NCBI GenBank assembly: GCA_946902875.1 | Contig: OX336342.1 | Location: forward strand, 9,541,523 to 9,605,522 | Length of the DNA stretch: 64,000 bases | DNA from: Nematopogon swammerdamellus | Taxonomy: Eukaryota > Arthropoda > Insecta > Lepidoptera > Adelidae | Reading direction: 5' to 3' | Shown here: piece by piece, positions 31,972-44,546 of the stretch | Layout of the letters: every line of letters begins with the position of its first letter | Position numbering within the stretch: the stretch's first letter is position 1 | Notes under the pieces: generated by a model | What the model was told of the DNA's origin: nothing | Database searches by the model: none | What the model saw: only the letters and a program-made list of their open reading frames with translations | Program-made: the position numbers and the translations under genes

Positions 31972-32935
31972 CCAACATACCAAGTGAGAGTGGGTGATTG
32001 CCTATCGGGTGTGAGAGATGTTCTCAGCGGCGTGCCCCAAAGATCAGTTCTGGCACCGACTCTATTTGGTCTCTACATCTCCGACATCTGCGCTGTCATC
32101 CAAGCCATGTCAAGCTTATTCGCCGATGATGCAAAACTCATTGCCAACCCCATTGTGAGCAGTGAGACACTCAGAGATGACCTGGACAGAATATTGGAAT
32201 GGACCCGCCATTGGCTAATACGAACTAACCCCTCGAAATGCACAGTTTTGCATATAGGGAAGAACAACCCAAGACTCCAGTATAAAATCGGAACAGACAT
32301 AATAGTTTCTACACAGGCTCAGAAACATCTTGGAATAACTATCTCAGAAGATCTAAAATGGGCAAATCACATAGAGACCATAGTCAAACGAGCAAACGCC
32401 ATACTCTATGTTGTACGAAAATCATTTCAAAACCTGACTGTAGAGACATTAATCAAAATTTACAAATCTCACATTAGACCACTCTTGGAATTCAAATATG
32501 GAATCCTTACTTCGTCAAAGATATTACTCTTCTAGAAAGAGTTCAAAGAAGAGCGACCAAGATACCAAAATCACTGAAGAGGAAACCATACGAGGAAAGA
32601 CTGAAAATCCTCAACCTGACAACATTGGAGCAACGTAGAGAAAGGGGTGACCTCATAGAAACATACAAGATTCTCAATCAGCATTATGATTGTCCAGAAC
32701 TAGAGAACCTCTTTACTAGAAATACAAATAGTCATCTCCGAGGCCATAGCTTGAAGCTGAATGTCACTGTCAGCTCAACAAATCCGAGACGAAACTTCCT
32801 GTCAAATATAACAGTGGAAATGTGGAACAAACTGCCCGAAGATGTCGTACAAGCACCCACCACTAATTCCTTTAAAAACAGGCTCGACAAACACCTAAAA
32901 AAACACCAAACTAAACTAACATCAAAATAACAAAG
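31972..32935 (+). pseudogene. CR1/L2-like LINE, RT C-terminal half
   Basis: The plus frame begins in the RT domain with GVPQRSVLAPTLFGLYISDI and continues to LFADDAKLI (FADD catalytic pair), FGIT-like HLGITISEDLKWANHI and IYKSHIRPLLEF. Near 32505 it shifts frame and continues with LLERVQRRATKIPKSLKRK, TLEQRRERGDLIETYKIL and WNKLPEDVV to a stop at 32928-32930. The order 'VQRRATK..RRxRGDLIExYKI..RGHSLKL' is that of CR1/L2-type elements. The 5' part is missing and the 3' end carries TAAA/TAA repeats (to ~33009). Confidence 0.85.
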
Positions 32936-33010
32936 CACCAGTGAACTTAGACATGAACACATCTGCTTAGGCTGTTGGTTCATCAAATAAATAAATAATA
33001 AATAATAAAC

Positions 33011-33186
33011 ATTTTATAAAACCCGACTACGAAAAACAAAGGAAACAACAAGGAAAGTTGATCGAAAATGCTGTAATCGGGCCACCTGTCTATTCCAATC
33101 CTTCTACACGACCGACGACTACAGCATTTTCGATGACTTTCCTTGTTGTTTCCTTCTTTTTTCCGTATCCGGTCTCATAAAATTTT
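33011..33186. mobile_element. Foldback MITE, 176 bp
   Basis: Left arm ACCCGACTACGAAAAACAA, GGAAACAACAAGGAAAG, CGAAAATGCTGTAATCGG (33021-33080). The right arm is the inverted complement (33112-33186) with a few changes, and the loop is about 32 bp. It sits right at the 3' tail of the LINE at 31972. Confidence 0.75.
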
Positions 33187-33795
33187 ATTATTTGATTGCT
33201 TATTTAAATCCTTTTAGTTCTAAAGTTTAGAATCTAAACCATTAAGGGCGGTATATTTTTTATATCAATCGCATTTTCAAGCTCTTGACAATGTTATCCC
33301 ACTCGATAGGATTTGAAGAGAAAATTATTTGAAAAGGCGTTTGGCAATATAGTATAGCGCCTGGCGCCCGCTATTTCGATTAATGACACGCAGACTATCG
33401 AGACGAATACAACTTAGCCTTATACCGTGTTGAAATCAGTAGTAGGTAAGTTTCTGTTAGGGAACAAAGGAAAACACACAAATAAATACATACATACATA
33501 CGCTGCCAAAAGCTTTGGCTTCGCCGTAGTCAGGTAAATAACAATAGAATTGTGACTTTATTGATATCACACCTAGGTTCTTACGAAAACTTTACACCGA
33601 TCGTAAAATACACACATAACAAGTACTAGTCAGAAATATCAGAGTACTACATCCAATGAAGTGTCACCAGCATAGCACAAAGCAGAGAGAGTTGAAGAGG
33701 GTGAGAACGGATCCACCCCCCTCCGTAGAGTGTATATTATGCCACCAAGCAATATTGCCAGTTTGAAACTCGGGTAAAAGTGTTGCAGTAATAAG

Positions 33796-33890
33796 TTTTT
33801 TTTTATGGAAACTGACGCGGTTGACTACAACCTACAACATCCGTGATGTCAACCCATAACACCGGGTTGACTTGGTGCCACGTCAGTGCT
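33796..33890 (-). mobile_element. SINE-A tail fragment fused to LINE
   Basis: Tail A-run to GCACTGACGTGGCACC (minus strand), then an abrupt switch at 33890/33891 into LINE coding sequence. Confidence 0.75.
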
Positions 33891-34480
33891 CCCTCATATC
33901 TCAGAAAGAGATTCGTCTATCTCACGGCCACGGCGTACCACTAAGGAATCTTTTGCTTCTTATTCCTCCCCATAGCTCTTCCAGCTATTCCGAATCTTTT
34001 ACCGTCATGTCAGCGCGCCTGTGGAATCAGCTCCCACCCGGAATTAGAGCCTCCCTTCACTCACCGTTTTCAAAAAACATTTAAAGGTACTATTACCTCT
34101 CAAAGGAATAAATTGGTGTATTTATAACATTTTTTTTATATGAATATGTTTATGTAGTTTAAGTACATATTTTACATATGGAGTATTTACCTATATTATT
34201 TAATATACTTACATATGTAAGTATGTGTCTATGTATTAATATGTAGTTTTTTATCTATGTTCATTACAGTGTAATATTACAGTGTTATTTATTAGAGGCG
34301 TCCAAGTTATCTTTGTTGTTTTTTTTTTCATTAATTTATTAATATGTTAGTTAAGTCTTGTTTCTACAATAAATGTTGTAATAGGGAGGTTGATCAGCAG
34401 AGATTGCCTTAGGCAATAAGTCCGCCATTTGTTATATATAATTTATATTAAACAATAAAGCATATTAAATAAAAAATAAA
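33891..34480 (+). pseudogene. LINE C-terminus and 3' UTR
   Basis: The plus frame to the stop at 34082 carries SFTVMSARLWNQLPPGIRAS, the 'ARLWNxLPxxIR' signature of non-LTR ORF2 C-termini. The following AT-rich ~400 bp ends in AATAAAGCATATTAAATAAA, a likely 3' UTR. The 5' part is missing. Confidence 0.65.
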
Positions 34481-35117
34481 TAAATAGTATTTGATATTAA
34501 TTTCAACTTGATACGTCTATTCGTTCGTTAGAAAAAGGATCTCGACAGATGGACAGGCGGACGGACAGACAACAAACGTTAACGTTCCGTCTTTTCCATT
34601 AGAGGTACGGAACGGTAAAAATACCCGTATGTTCACGCTTTCATAGGACCAAAATATACCTTATACTTTCTTGTTATTTCGACGACAGTAACAATTTGAT
34701 CAAAGCGAGTGTAGTAGCAGTTGTGAGGCCAAGTTCACTTCTTCAGCCAAATTGGCTGGCGAATATTTTATGTGCGGGTAGATTTTTTTAAAATATTGTT
34801 ATTGCGTGCCACACTTGATTTATATCCCGACCGGATTGTGAATATACAACACGGACATTGAATCGACATATTAATAATTTAAACATTGTCTTCCGGCACC
34901 GCTGTAGACGGTACAAGACTGACAGGACTACTCCCCAGAGTGCCCCCGCCGCCCGCGCCGCCGCGCCGTTGTTACGCGCTGTTGGGCGACGATATCAAAG
35001 CTTAATCACCATGGGCACCTCGGGCAGGAACCTTTAGTTCTTACAGGACATCGAACACGTTAGCTGGAAATAGAATTAACTAGTTTACCTGTAACACAAA
35101 CCTATAGTCAGTGCGCA
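34481..35117. other. Unassigned spacer with GC-rich patch
   Basis: GGACAGGCGGACGGACAGAC at ~34552-34571 recalls the inner part of the GGCCAAGTG repeat. A GC-rich patch at 34935-34990 has no exon signal that I trust. Confidence 0.3.
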
Positions 35118-35203
35118 ATGGTCCCTCCGCCGAGCAACGGGAGGATTGGAGGAAGATTTGGAGGTCGGCAGTGGGCTCAAAAACGCTTATTGACCTATAA
35201 TAA
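35118..35203 (+). pseudogene. RTE-like LINE, C-terminal fragment
   Basis: The plus frame reads SAEQREDWRKIWRSAVGSKT and a stop shortly after, matching the AEGREDWKKNW segment at 22905 and the usual end of RTE proteins. Confidence 0.55.
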
Positions 35204-36689
35204 ACAGGTTACCACACTCAATGCGCAGTCATAGCTGTAGAATAATAATTTCTGTTATAAAATACAAACGTTGTTTGTATAGTCGTCTCTACTTCGCTAG
35301 AGAGGGCGAAACGAAAGGAAACCTACTGAATTGTTTAACACTAAAAATTATTGGTATAAATGTAAACACAGACAGATTTATGTTGTTTGAGGCATTTTAA
35401 ATTTCAATAAAAACAATCATGTTTTTCAAAACTACTTAATAAATGCGAAAATATTTTTCAAGAAAACGTTTTGTCTAATTTTATAACAAGTTCAAATGTG
35501 AAAAAACCTTACTGAATTGAAATAAAAGCTTAATTTGCATGGCATACGCACGCTCGTTTGAGGCAGCGGTAACTAATGTGAGAAGCTACTCGTATTTCAA
35601 TCATTGAATAGCAAATATTGCTGAGCCAGGAACGACGGAAATTGAATAAAGTGGAATCGTAGCACGGTGCGGCGCGGGGGCGGCACGGCGGCGGCGGCGG
35701 CGGCGGCGCGGGCGCGGAGGTTGCGCGACGCCCGGTGCTACGCGATTAAGTCAGCTCTACGACTTAGCAGGTGCTACGCTGAACCTCTACTTGTGTTGGC
35801 CGCTCATGAGCCCGCATTTTCAGATCTCGAAAATATTATTTTTTTATAGAGTTGTTAAATTAATGTTAAATTGTTTTCAACATATCTGAAATGTTGTTTC
35901 TTCAGAGAGTGAGCAATCCTGCGTGAGTATTGCGTTGGCGTTTTAATGATTATTGTTAAAATTAATTTATTATTTTGTCTATTTAAGCACTCATAAATAA
36001 AAACCAGAGTAATATTAAAACGGCCTTGGTTTTGTACTATGTTATTGCGTATTAGTAATAATAATGTAAGCGCTTCAAAGTATCAGCTACACATTCAATG
36101 TTTACGTTACTCATTCATAACATCATTAGTATTCAGTGTTAGGTTTCTTGGAGAAAATGTAAAGATTTCTCATGTTATGAGGATTTTCTCCGCCTCTGCG
36201 AGGCCTCGAGGCGGAGCGGAAGTTGATAATAGGATAAAATCAGAGTAAGGTTTCAGTGCAATCCTTTTACGAGTAGTCTGGCGACCGCGTTCACAATATG
36301 ACGCTACATCAGTTTCTAAATGCAACTTGAGTCGAAGGATATCGGAAATAATTTTGAGAAAATAATATTATGTAAAAAATACACATTTCCAGACACCAAT
36401 ATAAATGAGTGCTCACAATGTTTAGAGCATGATTTTAGATTTGAATGTTTAGTTTGTAATTAATTGTATTGTATATTTAGTTTTTATATATTCTTAACGA
36501 ATGTAATATTTTTTGTTTTAGTATTTAGTTACGTTATTATTTATTTATTTACACATTTGCTTAACACTAATTTTGTAAATATTAAAAACCTAAGATTAAA
36601 AACATATACTTAATATATTATTAATAACATTCGAAATTTGTCACTCACAATTATTTTATCGGTTTAAAGCAGTTGAAATATCCATACTA
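35204..36689. other. Unassigned region with a GC-rich imperfect palindrome
   Basis: At 35655-35790, CGTAGCACGGTGCGGCGCG is mirrored by GCGACGCCCGGTGCTACG around a GGC/GCG-repeat core. A plus frame across it is mostly Ala/Arg from the GCG repeat. A second small GC hairpin lies at ~36188-36215 (CGCCTCTGCGAGGCCTCG). No gene supported. Confidence 0.35.
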
Positions 36690-36799
36690 TCCATACTATA
36701 ATATTATAAATTCGAAAGTAACTCTGTTGTCTGTCTGTCTGTCTGTCTGTCTGTTACCTTTTCACGCCTAAACCGCTGAACAGATTTCGATAAAATATT

Positions 36800-37305
36800 G
36801 CACGGAGATGAATTGGATCCTGAGGAAGGACATAGACTACCTTTTGTCTCAAAAAATAACCCTTAAGGGGGTGAAATAGGGGATGAAAGTTTGTATGGGG
36901 AACCTAGAATTTCTCGAGTTAGGGATATGACAATTCATATTTAGGCTTTTGGTATGAAATAAAGAGTTACGTGTTTCAGCGTTTTTGCTAAATCAACCCT
37001 TAAATTAAAATAGGGGATGATTTCAAAATCAGATTTTAGGATTTTATAAAATTTTGCACGGAGATGAATTGCATCCTGAGGAAGGACATAGGCTACCTTT
37101 TGTCTCAAAAAACAACCCTTAAGGGGGTGAAATAGGGGATGAACGTTTGTATAGGGAACCCATCATTTCTCAAGTTAGGGATATGACGATTCATATTTAA
37201 GATTTTGGTATGAAATAAAGAATTACGTGTTTCAGCGTTTTCGTTAAATCAACCCTTAAATAAAAATAGGATGATTTCAAAATTTGATTTTAGGATTAAA
37301 TGATG
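36800..37305 (+). repeat. Tandem duplication, 2 x ~255 bp
   Basis: ATTGCACGGAGATGAATTG to TTTAGGATT occurs at 36800-37050 and again at 37051-37300 with minor changes (AATTGGATCC versus AATTGCATCC). Confidence 0.8.
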
Positions 37306-37345
37306 AGGAGGGGGAGGGAAGGGGGAGGGTAGGGGGGGGAAAGAT

Positions 37346-38001
<656 letters not shown>

Positions 38002-38179
38002 ACGTACATTTAGCTATACGAGACACAGGAAAGGCTAAATAAAATACAGTTCCGGTTACGCTAAGATGTGGAGTATTTTACTTACTTAGGTATCTAAATT
38101 ATTTTATTTATTTTAACTTAAGTTTCTTATTTTAATATCGATAGCTTTTTCCGCGGATTCGCTCGCCTGAAATTCGTAT

Positions 38180-39715
38180 TTCAAAAGAAGAAAGTAAGTA
38201 ACTGAGGGCGAGGCCTACGGTGGAGCTGCGTTCAGGAAGACTATAATCCTTCTCGAAGAAAGTAAGTAACTAAGGGCGCGGCCGAAGGCCGAGCTGTATC
38301 CTGCAAGACGCTAAACCTTCTCGATGACAGTAAGTAACTATGGGCGATAGTTAAATACTTTCTTCAAGACGGTTTATAGCCTTTCTGAACGCAGCTCGGC
38401 CTTCGGCCTCGCCCTCAATTACTTATTTCCTTCGAGAAGGTTTATAGTTTTCCTGAACGCAGCTCGGCCGTCGGAATCTCCCTTAGTTACTTACTTTCAT
38501 CGAGAAGGTTATTGGTCTTCCTGAACGCAGCTCGGCCTTCGGCCTCGCCCTCTGTTACTTACTTTCTTCGAAAAGATCATCGTCTTTCTGAACGCAGCTC
38601 GGCCTTCGGCCTCGCCCTCAGTTACGTACTTTAATCAAGAAGGTTTATAGTCTTCCTGAACGCAGCTCGGCCTTCGGCCTCGCCCTCAATTACTTAATTT
38701 CTTCGAGAAGGTTTATCGTCTTCCTGAACGCAGCTCGGCCTTCGGCCTCGCCCTCAGTTACTTACTTTCATCAAGAAGGTTTATAGTCTTCCTGAACGCA
38801 GCTCGGCCTTCGGCCTCGCCCTCAATTGCTTAATTTCTTCGAGAAGGTTTATCGTCTTCCTGAACGCAGCTTGGCCTTCGGCCTCGCCCTCAGTTACTTA
38901 CTTTCATCAAGAAGGTTTATAGTCTTCCTGAACGCAGCTCGGCCTTCGGCCTCGCCCTCAATTACTTATTTCCTTCGAGAAGGTTTATAGTTTTCCTGAA
39001 CGCAGCTCGGCCTTCGGCCTCGCCCTCTGTTACTTACTTTCTTCGAAAAGGTCATCGTCTTTCTGAACGCATCTCGGCCTTCGGCCTCGCCCTCAGTTAC
39101 GTACTTTAATCAAGAAGGTTTATAGTCTTCCTGAACGCAGCTCGGCCTTCGGCCTTGCCCTCAGTTACTTACTTTCATCAAGAAGGTTTATAGTCTTCCT
39201 GAACGCAGCTCGGCCTTCGGCGTCGCCCTCAATTGCTTAATTTCTTCGAGAAGGTTTATCGTCTTCCTGAACGCAGCTCGGCCTTCGGCCTCGCCCTCAG
39301 TTACTTACTTTCATCAAGAAGGTTTATAGTCTTCCTGAACGCAGCTCGGCCTTCGGCCTCGCCCTCAATTACTTATTTCCTTCGAGAAGGTTTATAGTTT
39401 TCCTGAACGCAGCTCGGCCTTCGGCCTCGCCCTCTGTTACTTACTTTCTTCGAAAAGGTCATCGTCTTTCTGAACGCATCTCGGCCTTCGGCCTCGCCCT
39501 CAGTTACGTACTTTAATCAAGAAGGTTTATAGTCTTCCTGAACGCAGCTCGGCCTTCGGCCTTGCCCTCAGTTACTTACTTTCATCAAGAAGGTTTATAG
39601 TCTTCCTGAACACAGCTCGGCCTTCGGCCTCTTACTTACTTTCTTCGAGAAGGTTTATAGTCTTCCTAAACGCAGCTCGCCCTTCGGCCTCGCCCTCAGT
39701 TACTTACTTTCTTCT
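38180..39715. repeat. 68-bp satellite array with 408-bp higher-order unit
   Basis: Each unit carries AACGCAGCTCGGCCTTCGGC, CTCGCCCT and TTACTTACTTTC, with about 20 units spaced 67-68 bp. The first two or three units (38180-38345) are in the opposite orientation to the rest. From 38898 a six-unit block recurs at 39306 (408 bp later), down to the rare variant GAACGCATCTCGG in both, so the array grows in six-unit steps. GGCCTTCGGCC can form a 4-bp stem. Confidence 0.95.
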
Positions 39716-39769
39716 TTGAAATACGAATTTCACGCGAGCGGAGCTGCGGGCTCAGCTAGTTATAAAATA

Positions 39770-40380
39770 AAAGGAAAATCATAACCTATCTATAATATAG
39801 TTTATTTTTGTATGTTAGTACTGAGCATGTACACGCTTTATATTTCTTGATTATATAGATGAAAAGCTGAAATAAGTATGTATCTAATGAAGAAATATCT
39901 AAAATATATTTCTAAACTAAAACCAAAGAAACCAACGCCTATGAGGGAAATAAAAAACGGACACTCAAACACCCTCTCTTTCTAACTTTAGTGTTATTTT
40001 CTACTGTATAAGGAGCGATAGAAGAACTCTTTCATGTTCCTACAAATCATGCGTAGATCGTTTATAAGAATGTCCCGCCAAATGAAGACTTTTATGAGCT
40101 ACGTAAATTGAATATTAATACAGCGCACAATAAAAGAAATGTATCTGTTGGCACTAAGTCGTTCCCCAGCGGAGCGGCACACGAAGCTATTTGCTCCACT
40201 GAAAGTATGAGGACAATCACTAAAATAACGCAACCGGATATGTCCCGTACATGCAAGTAAATACCCAGAAGCGGTATCAGCTTGAAGCGGACGTGGAAGA
40301 AACAATTGAAACTACAAATGTATGTATAGTATATATCACGTGTTTACTCGCGCATCTCCGTATCTGCAAATGGAGTGCAC
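39770..40380. other. Unassigned AT-rich spacer
   Basis: No supported feature. Confidence 0.4.
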
Positions 40381-40690
40381 TTTTTTTTATGGCACGGTTG
40401 GATACAACACCTACAACATCCGTGATGTCAGCCCATAACACCGGGTGAACTTGGTGCCACGTCAGTGCTTCCCTTCGTACGTGCCGACTACACTGAACTG
40501 GACGGAAAACACAAACTATTTACATAGCCGTTTCGACCGACCTTTCATTCACTGCGGTGGTATCAGCCCGGGCGGTATAAACCCTCCCACCTAGTAATAT
40601 AAGAAGGGAGTCATATCCCTTAGTCGCCTTTTACGACATACACGGGGAGAGATGCAGTGAGGCTATTCTTTTAAAGTACCGGCCCCACAC
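40381..40690 (-). mobile_element. SINE with head C and A-type tail
   Basis: The head is at the high end (GTGTGGGGCCGGTAC on the minus strand) and the tail A-run at 40381. Tail end shortened (ATGGCACGG instead of ATGGAAACTGACACGG in the plus reading). Confidence 0.85.
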
Positions 40691-40727
40691 GATTCGAACA
40701 ATTTTTGGAAACCAGACAAAATGTATA

Positions 40728-40887
40728 CAGTCAATCAGTCAGCGCGTGTAAGCGTCCACTGCTGACGTCTCTACATTTTTCTCCTGTTCTTCCGGCCTTC
40801 AGCGGCACGCACTGCTTTCGGGCGACACACTTGATGTCGCGGTTGGTCTTGCCAAACTCTGTTTTCCTGTCGAAGACGGCCAGTGAA
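40728..40887 (-). pseudogene. RTE-like LINE, C-terminal fragment, decayed
   Basis: The minus reading gives ATCAAGTGTGTCGCCCG and GCCGCTGAAGGCCGGAAGA, matching nucleotide text of the fragment at 22865-22935, with frameshifts throughout. Confidence 0.5.
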
Positions 40888-40995
40888 TTTATTTTTTTTA
40901 TGGAAAGTGACACGGTCGGCTACATCACATCCGTGATGCCAGCCCAAAACACCGGGTGTACTAGGTGCCATGTCAGTGGTTCCCTTCATTTCATG
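40888..40995 (-). mobile_element. SINE-A tail fragment
   Basis: The A-type tail only. It stops 6 bp before the next SINE begins in the opposite orientation. Confidence 0.8.
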
Positions 40996-41001
40996 AACAT
41001 G

Positions 41002-41321
41002 TACCGTGTGGGGCCGGTACTTTATAAGAATAGCCCCACTGCATCTCTCCCCGTGTATGTCATAAAATGCGACTAAGGGTTATGATTCCCTTCTTATATT
41101 ACTAGGTGGTAGGGTGTAACCCGCCCGGGTTGGTACCACCGCACTGAATGAAAGGTCGGTCAAAACGGCTATGTAAATAGTTTGTTTTCCGTCCAGTTCA
41201 GTGTAGCCGGCACGACCGAAGGGAAGCACTGACGTGGCACCAAGTTCACTCGGTGTTATGGGCTGACATCACGGATGTTGTAGGTGATGTAGCCAACCGT
41301 GCCAGTTTCCATAAAAAAAAA
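41002..41321 (+). mobile_element. SINE with head C and A-type tail, full length
   Basis: Complete: TACCGTGTGGGGCCGGTAC head, CACTGCATCTCTCCCCGTG, core, A tail and A-run. The best reference for this composite type. Confidence 0.9.
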
Positions 41322-42219
41322 CATTCGCAGTATTGTATATAATTTATGATAATTCCGTTTCTGGGTACTTACTTCTATGTTAGGTACTTACTCGTCTGAG
41401 AGAGGCCTCAGAAATGTGAAAAATGTTTGCTTTGTGGCCCATATTGTTAGCAGTGATAGTGGTATCAAATTTGTTCCGTGTACCCTGTAGGCTGTAGGTA
41501 TAGGTAGGTACCGTGTTGGTAATGTGGTATTTTGTAAAAATGTTGGCTTCTGAATTCGCTATACCTATTACGAAATTTAGTGCTGAATTAGGCCAATTTT
41601 TCCTTTTTGAACATTATATATTATGCTTTGTAGATATAGGTACATATACATATATGTATGCGCAAATAATAATTCCTTGTAGAGTACCCATGAAACCCTA
41701 AACAGATATAACTTAAATATTAATTTGTACTATTGCAATTCATATTAAATATTATTGAATTCAGATATTAGGTACATTAAACTTATTACATATTAATTTA
41801 TTAATTTACTAAGATATATTGTACATTATTTTCCATGTAAGCTAATAGAGGTAAGTAAACGAACACCTTAGTCGTGTTAAGTATAACACGATAACATTCT
41901 GACATATTTCCTCAAACACAAAGGAAGATTCCGCCAACTAACACGAGCTAACTTTAAACATTCACGTTTGAATTGAACTCGTCGCTGAACACGTTTGAAC
42001 CGTAAATATTTCATAATGACGTTATTCTCGTAAGTATTTCGAACTTGATGAATAGTAGAATAGTTAAAATGTCCGTCACGTTGACAAGCAAGTCTCGTAC
42101 AGACGGCAGGACCCTGGACCACCTGCCTGAATAATGCATTAAAACACGTCGGGATGTGCACAAACTTCATTAACTTGGAACTTTCCAGCTCGCATGCAAT
42201 GTCAACTTCATGTAACGTT
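41322..42219. other. Unassigned AT-rich spacer
   Basis: A 97-codon minus frame (41877-42170) is basic and lacks any domain I know. An acceptor-like CAGGCAG precedes its 5' half, but the phase does not join the signal-peptide exon without a stop. Not called as a gene. Confidence 0.3.
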
Positions 42220-42655
42220 TTTAGGTTTCCGTGTCCCGTACGGAAGCCTATTACCTACGCCGTCCGTCCGTCCGTCCGTCCGTCTGTCCGAGGGCTGTAT
42301 CTCTTGAACCGTAATAGGTAGCCCGTTGAAAATTTCACAGAATATGTGTTACTATGGCGGATATAAGAACAAATAAGAAAATAAGAAAAATAAAAAATGT
42401 AAAAAAGAGAAAAATAAGAAAATGTTAAAAATTAAGGGGGGCTCCCAAACAAGAAACGTACAATGAAATAGATTAGTCACACTATTGAATAATAGATGGC
42501 GCCACAGGATTTTATACATTGCAATGTGAGGTGCTGTCATTTCCCCACCGTAAATTGCGATCGACCTCATTGAGGCTTCTCTCCGACTGAGCGGTTATTG
42601 ATAGCGGATAGATACGGAAACCTCCGTGCGCAAGTAAAACTCGCACTTATTTTAC
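42220..42655. repeat. GGTTTCCGT-ended repeat of the GGCCAAGTG family
   Basis: Left end TTTTTAGGTTTCCGTGTCCC with CGTACGGAAGCCTAT and a CCGT microsatellite (42261-42285). Right end ACGGAAACCTCCGTGCGCAA, AAACTCGCACTT. Compare 51785-51918, which has the same two ends only 134 bp apart. Confidence 0.5.
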
Positions 42656-43303
42656 AAAATACTTCCACAAGGCCTATTTAGGGTTATTTAAGGTCTTACC
42701 GTAGATTTATTAACGTAGAAACAGCCTTAATGAGGTCGTGTATGTTTATCTCAAGACCTAATATATTTTCTTTTAATGTACAAATCTTGCTCAACAAACA
42801 CACTCTCATTGTGATTGATGTTTTCACTTCCTCACGAGGCGCAAAAGTAACGCAAACTTTAACAAATAAAAAAAATTAAAAAAAAAATATTCGAGACTAT
42901 TGCATAACTTTTTTTTTCCTAGAAACTGTAAACCGAGTTCGTTAGGAAATAATTCGCAAAGTTTTCCGACTTATCTCGGCTTCTGTACAAATTTGTACGG
43001 ACTCCCAATTAAAGTGATTCCGGGTGTTTATTGATCAATATCGAAGCGCCGCCCGCTTTATTTTGAATACAAGAAATTTAAGTTTGATTACTTTGTCAAA
43101 ATGTGAATTTAGTTTTCGGCGTAAATATTTGAAACGATAAAGAAAGTGAGCATTGGTTAATTAATTAAACTGGTACTCTATTGATTATGTCAGTAGAAAA
43201 TTTCGTGGTTCCGAAGTTTGTTATTGTTATAATTCTAATAATTGTGTCAATAATTTGATGAAGAAAAGAGATAACAAAAAGTATGTAATAGATACGTATG
43301 TAT
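42656..43303. other. Unassigned AT-rich spacer
   Basis: No supported feature. Confidence 0.4.
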
Positions 43304-43524
43304 AGGTAGGGTTTAACCCACCCCGGTTGGTACCACCGCACTGAATGAAAGGTCGGTCGAAACGACTATGTAAATAGTTTGTGTTTTCCGTTCAGTTCAG
43401 TGTAACCGGCACGACCGAAGGGAAGTACTGACGTGGCACCAAGTTCACCCGGTGTTATGGGCTGACATCATGGATGTTGTAGGTGATGTAGCCAACCGTG
43501 TCAGTTTCCATAAAAAAAAAAAAA
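43304..43524 (+). mobile_element. SINE-A tail and core, 5'-truncated
   Basis: From the shared core to the A-run; no head. Confidence 0.85.
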
Positions 43525-44312
43525 GATACATATTGTGGAGTGAGATGGGAATGAGATGATTAATTGATTCGTACTCTCTCTCGCAACGTAAGTAACATGT
43601 TACCTTTGTACGAACAGGCCAGGTCATAGGTAAAGGCAGACAAAATATGGTGCATATTTCACCTTCTTCAATATTCGATCTTCTGTCACCGCAGCGTCGA
43701 CTAAAAGCGGAGCGTGGGACGAGGCGCAGACTCCGTCCCGGACGCGTCGCGTCACATCAAAGTGTTCATCCGTCGACCAGCGGGCGCGGCATCGCAGCTC
43801 GGGTGAGCATAATCCCGCTTGGACGCATAAATTTGTAGGGAAATAGCGGTGTAATAAAACGATCCAAGTGTAAGAGAGGCACTCGCGCCCTGCGGTACAC
43901 CAGCACCGATCTATCTTCTAACAATTTCCAACTTGTCCACTAACACATTACACCGTGGCGTAGCACAATGGAGCGATGGACGTCGCAACACTGAGTAAAC
44001 CTACGTAGAATGGCGCACATACTTATTGAAACTTATTATACACAACGCAAAGAGTTATAGTAGTAGAGATAATGACGCTTTATAGGAAGCAGCGTGTTCT
44101 ACCGGAAAACCAGTCTCTTGTTATCTCAGGCCATGAAAGTCGCTGAACGTTCAACGCTGCTTTTATTTCTGTGCTTGGGTTAGCTTTATGTCACGCATGA
44201 AGAATGACAGCTCATTTTGCCTCCGGTATAAAGTCAGTTATTTCAGTCATATAACAGGTAAAATCTTAAACCGACTAACAACCGGCATGTTAATCCCAGA
44301 ACAGTAAATATA
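43525..44312. other. Unassigned spacer with a GC-richer patch
   Basis: GC-richer at 43690-43810 with an open plus frame of 63 codons and a GGGTGAGCA donor-like string at 43801. No acceptor or domain supports an exon. Confidence 0.25.
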
Positions 44313-44409
44313 TGCACTGACATGGCACCTAGTTCACCCGGTGTTATGGGCTGACATCACGGACGTTGTAGGTGATGTAGCCAACCGTGTCAGTTTCCAT
44401 AAAAAAAAA
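44313..44409 (+). mobile_element. SINE-A tail fragment
   Basis: Last ~97 bp of the A tail with its A-run. Confidence 0.8.
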
Positions 44410-44546
44410 TTTACCTGCTGACTAACCACTTACCATCAAAATATTATATTATATTTAGTAAGAAACAATAAAAGTTTGGCTAGCGTTTGACAGTGTCTTA
44501 TGCGTAATGTACCTACTTAATTACGTAACGAAATTTGGCAAAGTTT

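Noticed and set aside
38180..39715. CRISPR-like array
   Set aside because: Direct 68-bp units without unique spacers, inside a eukaryotic mobile element; it is a satellite.
41877..42170. 97-codon minus frame as a further exon of the signal-peptide gene
   Set aside because: Joining in the required phase leads to a stop after about 15 codons.
43647..43838. GC-rich plus-strand exon ending GGGTGAGCA
   Set aside because: No acceptor, no homology and an arginine-rich composition typical of random GC-rich DNA.
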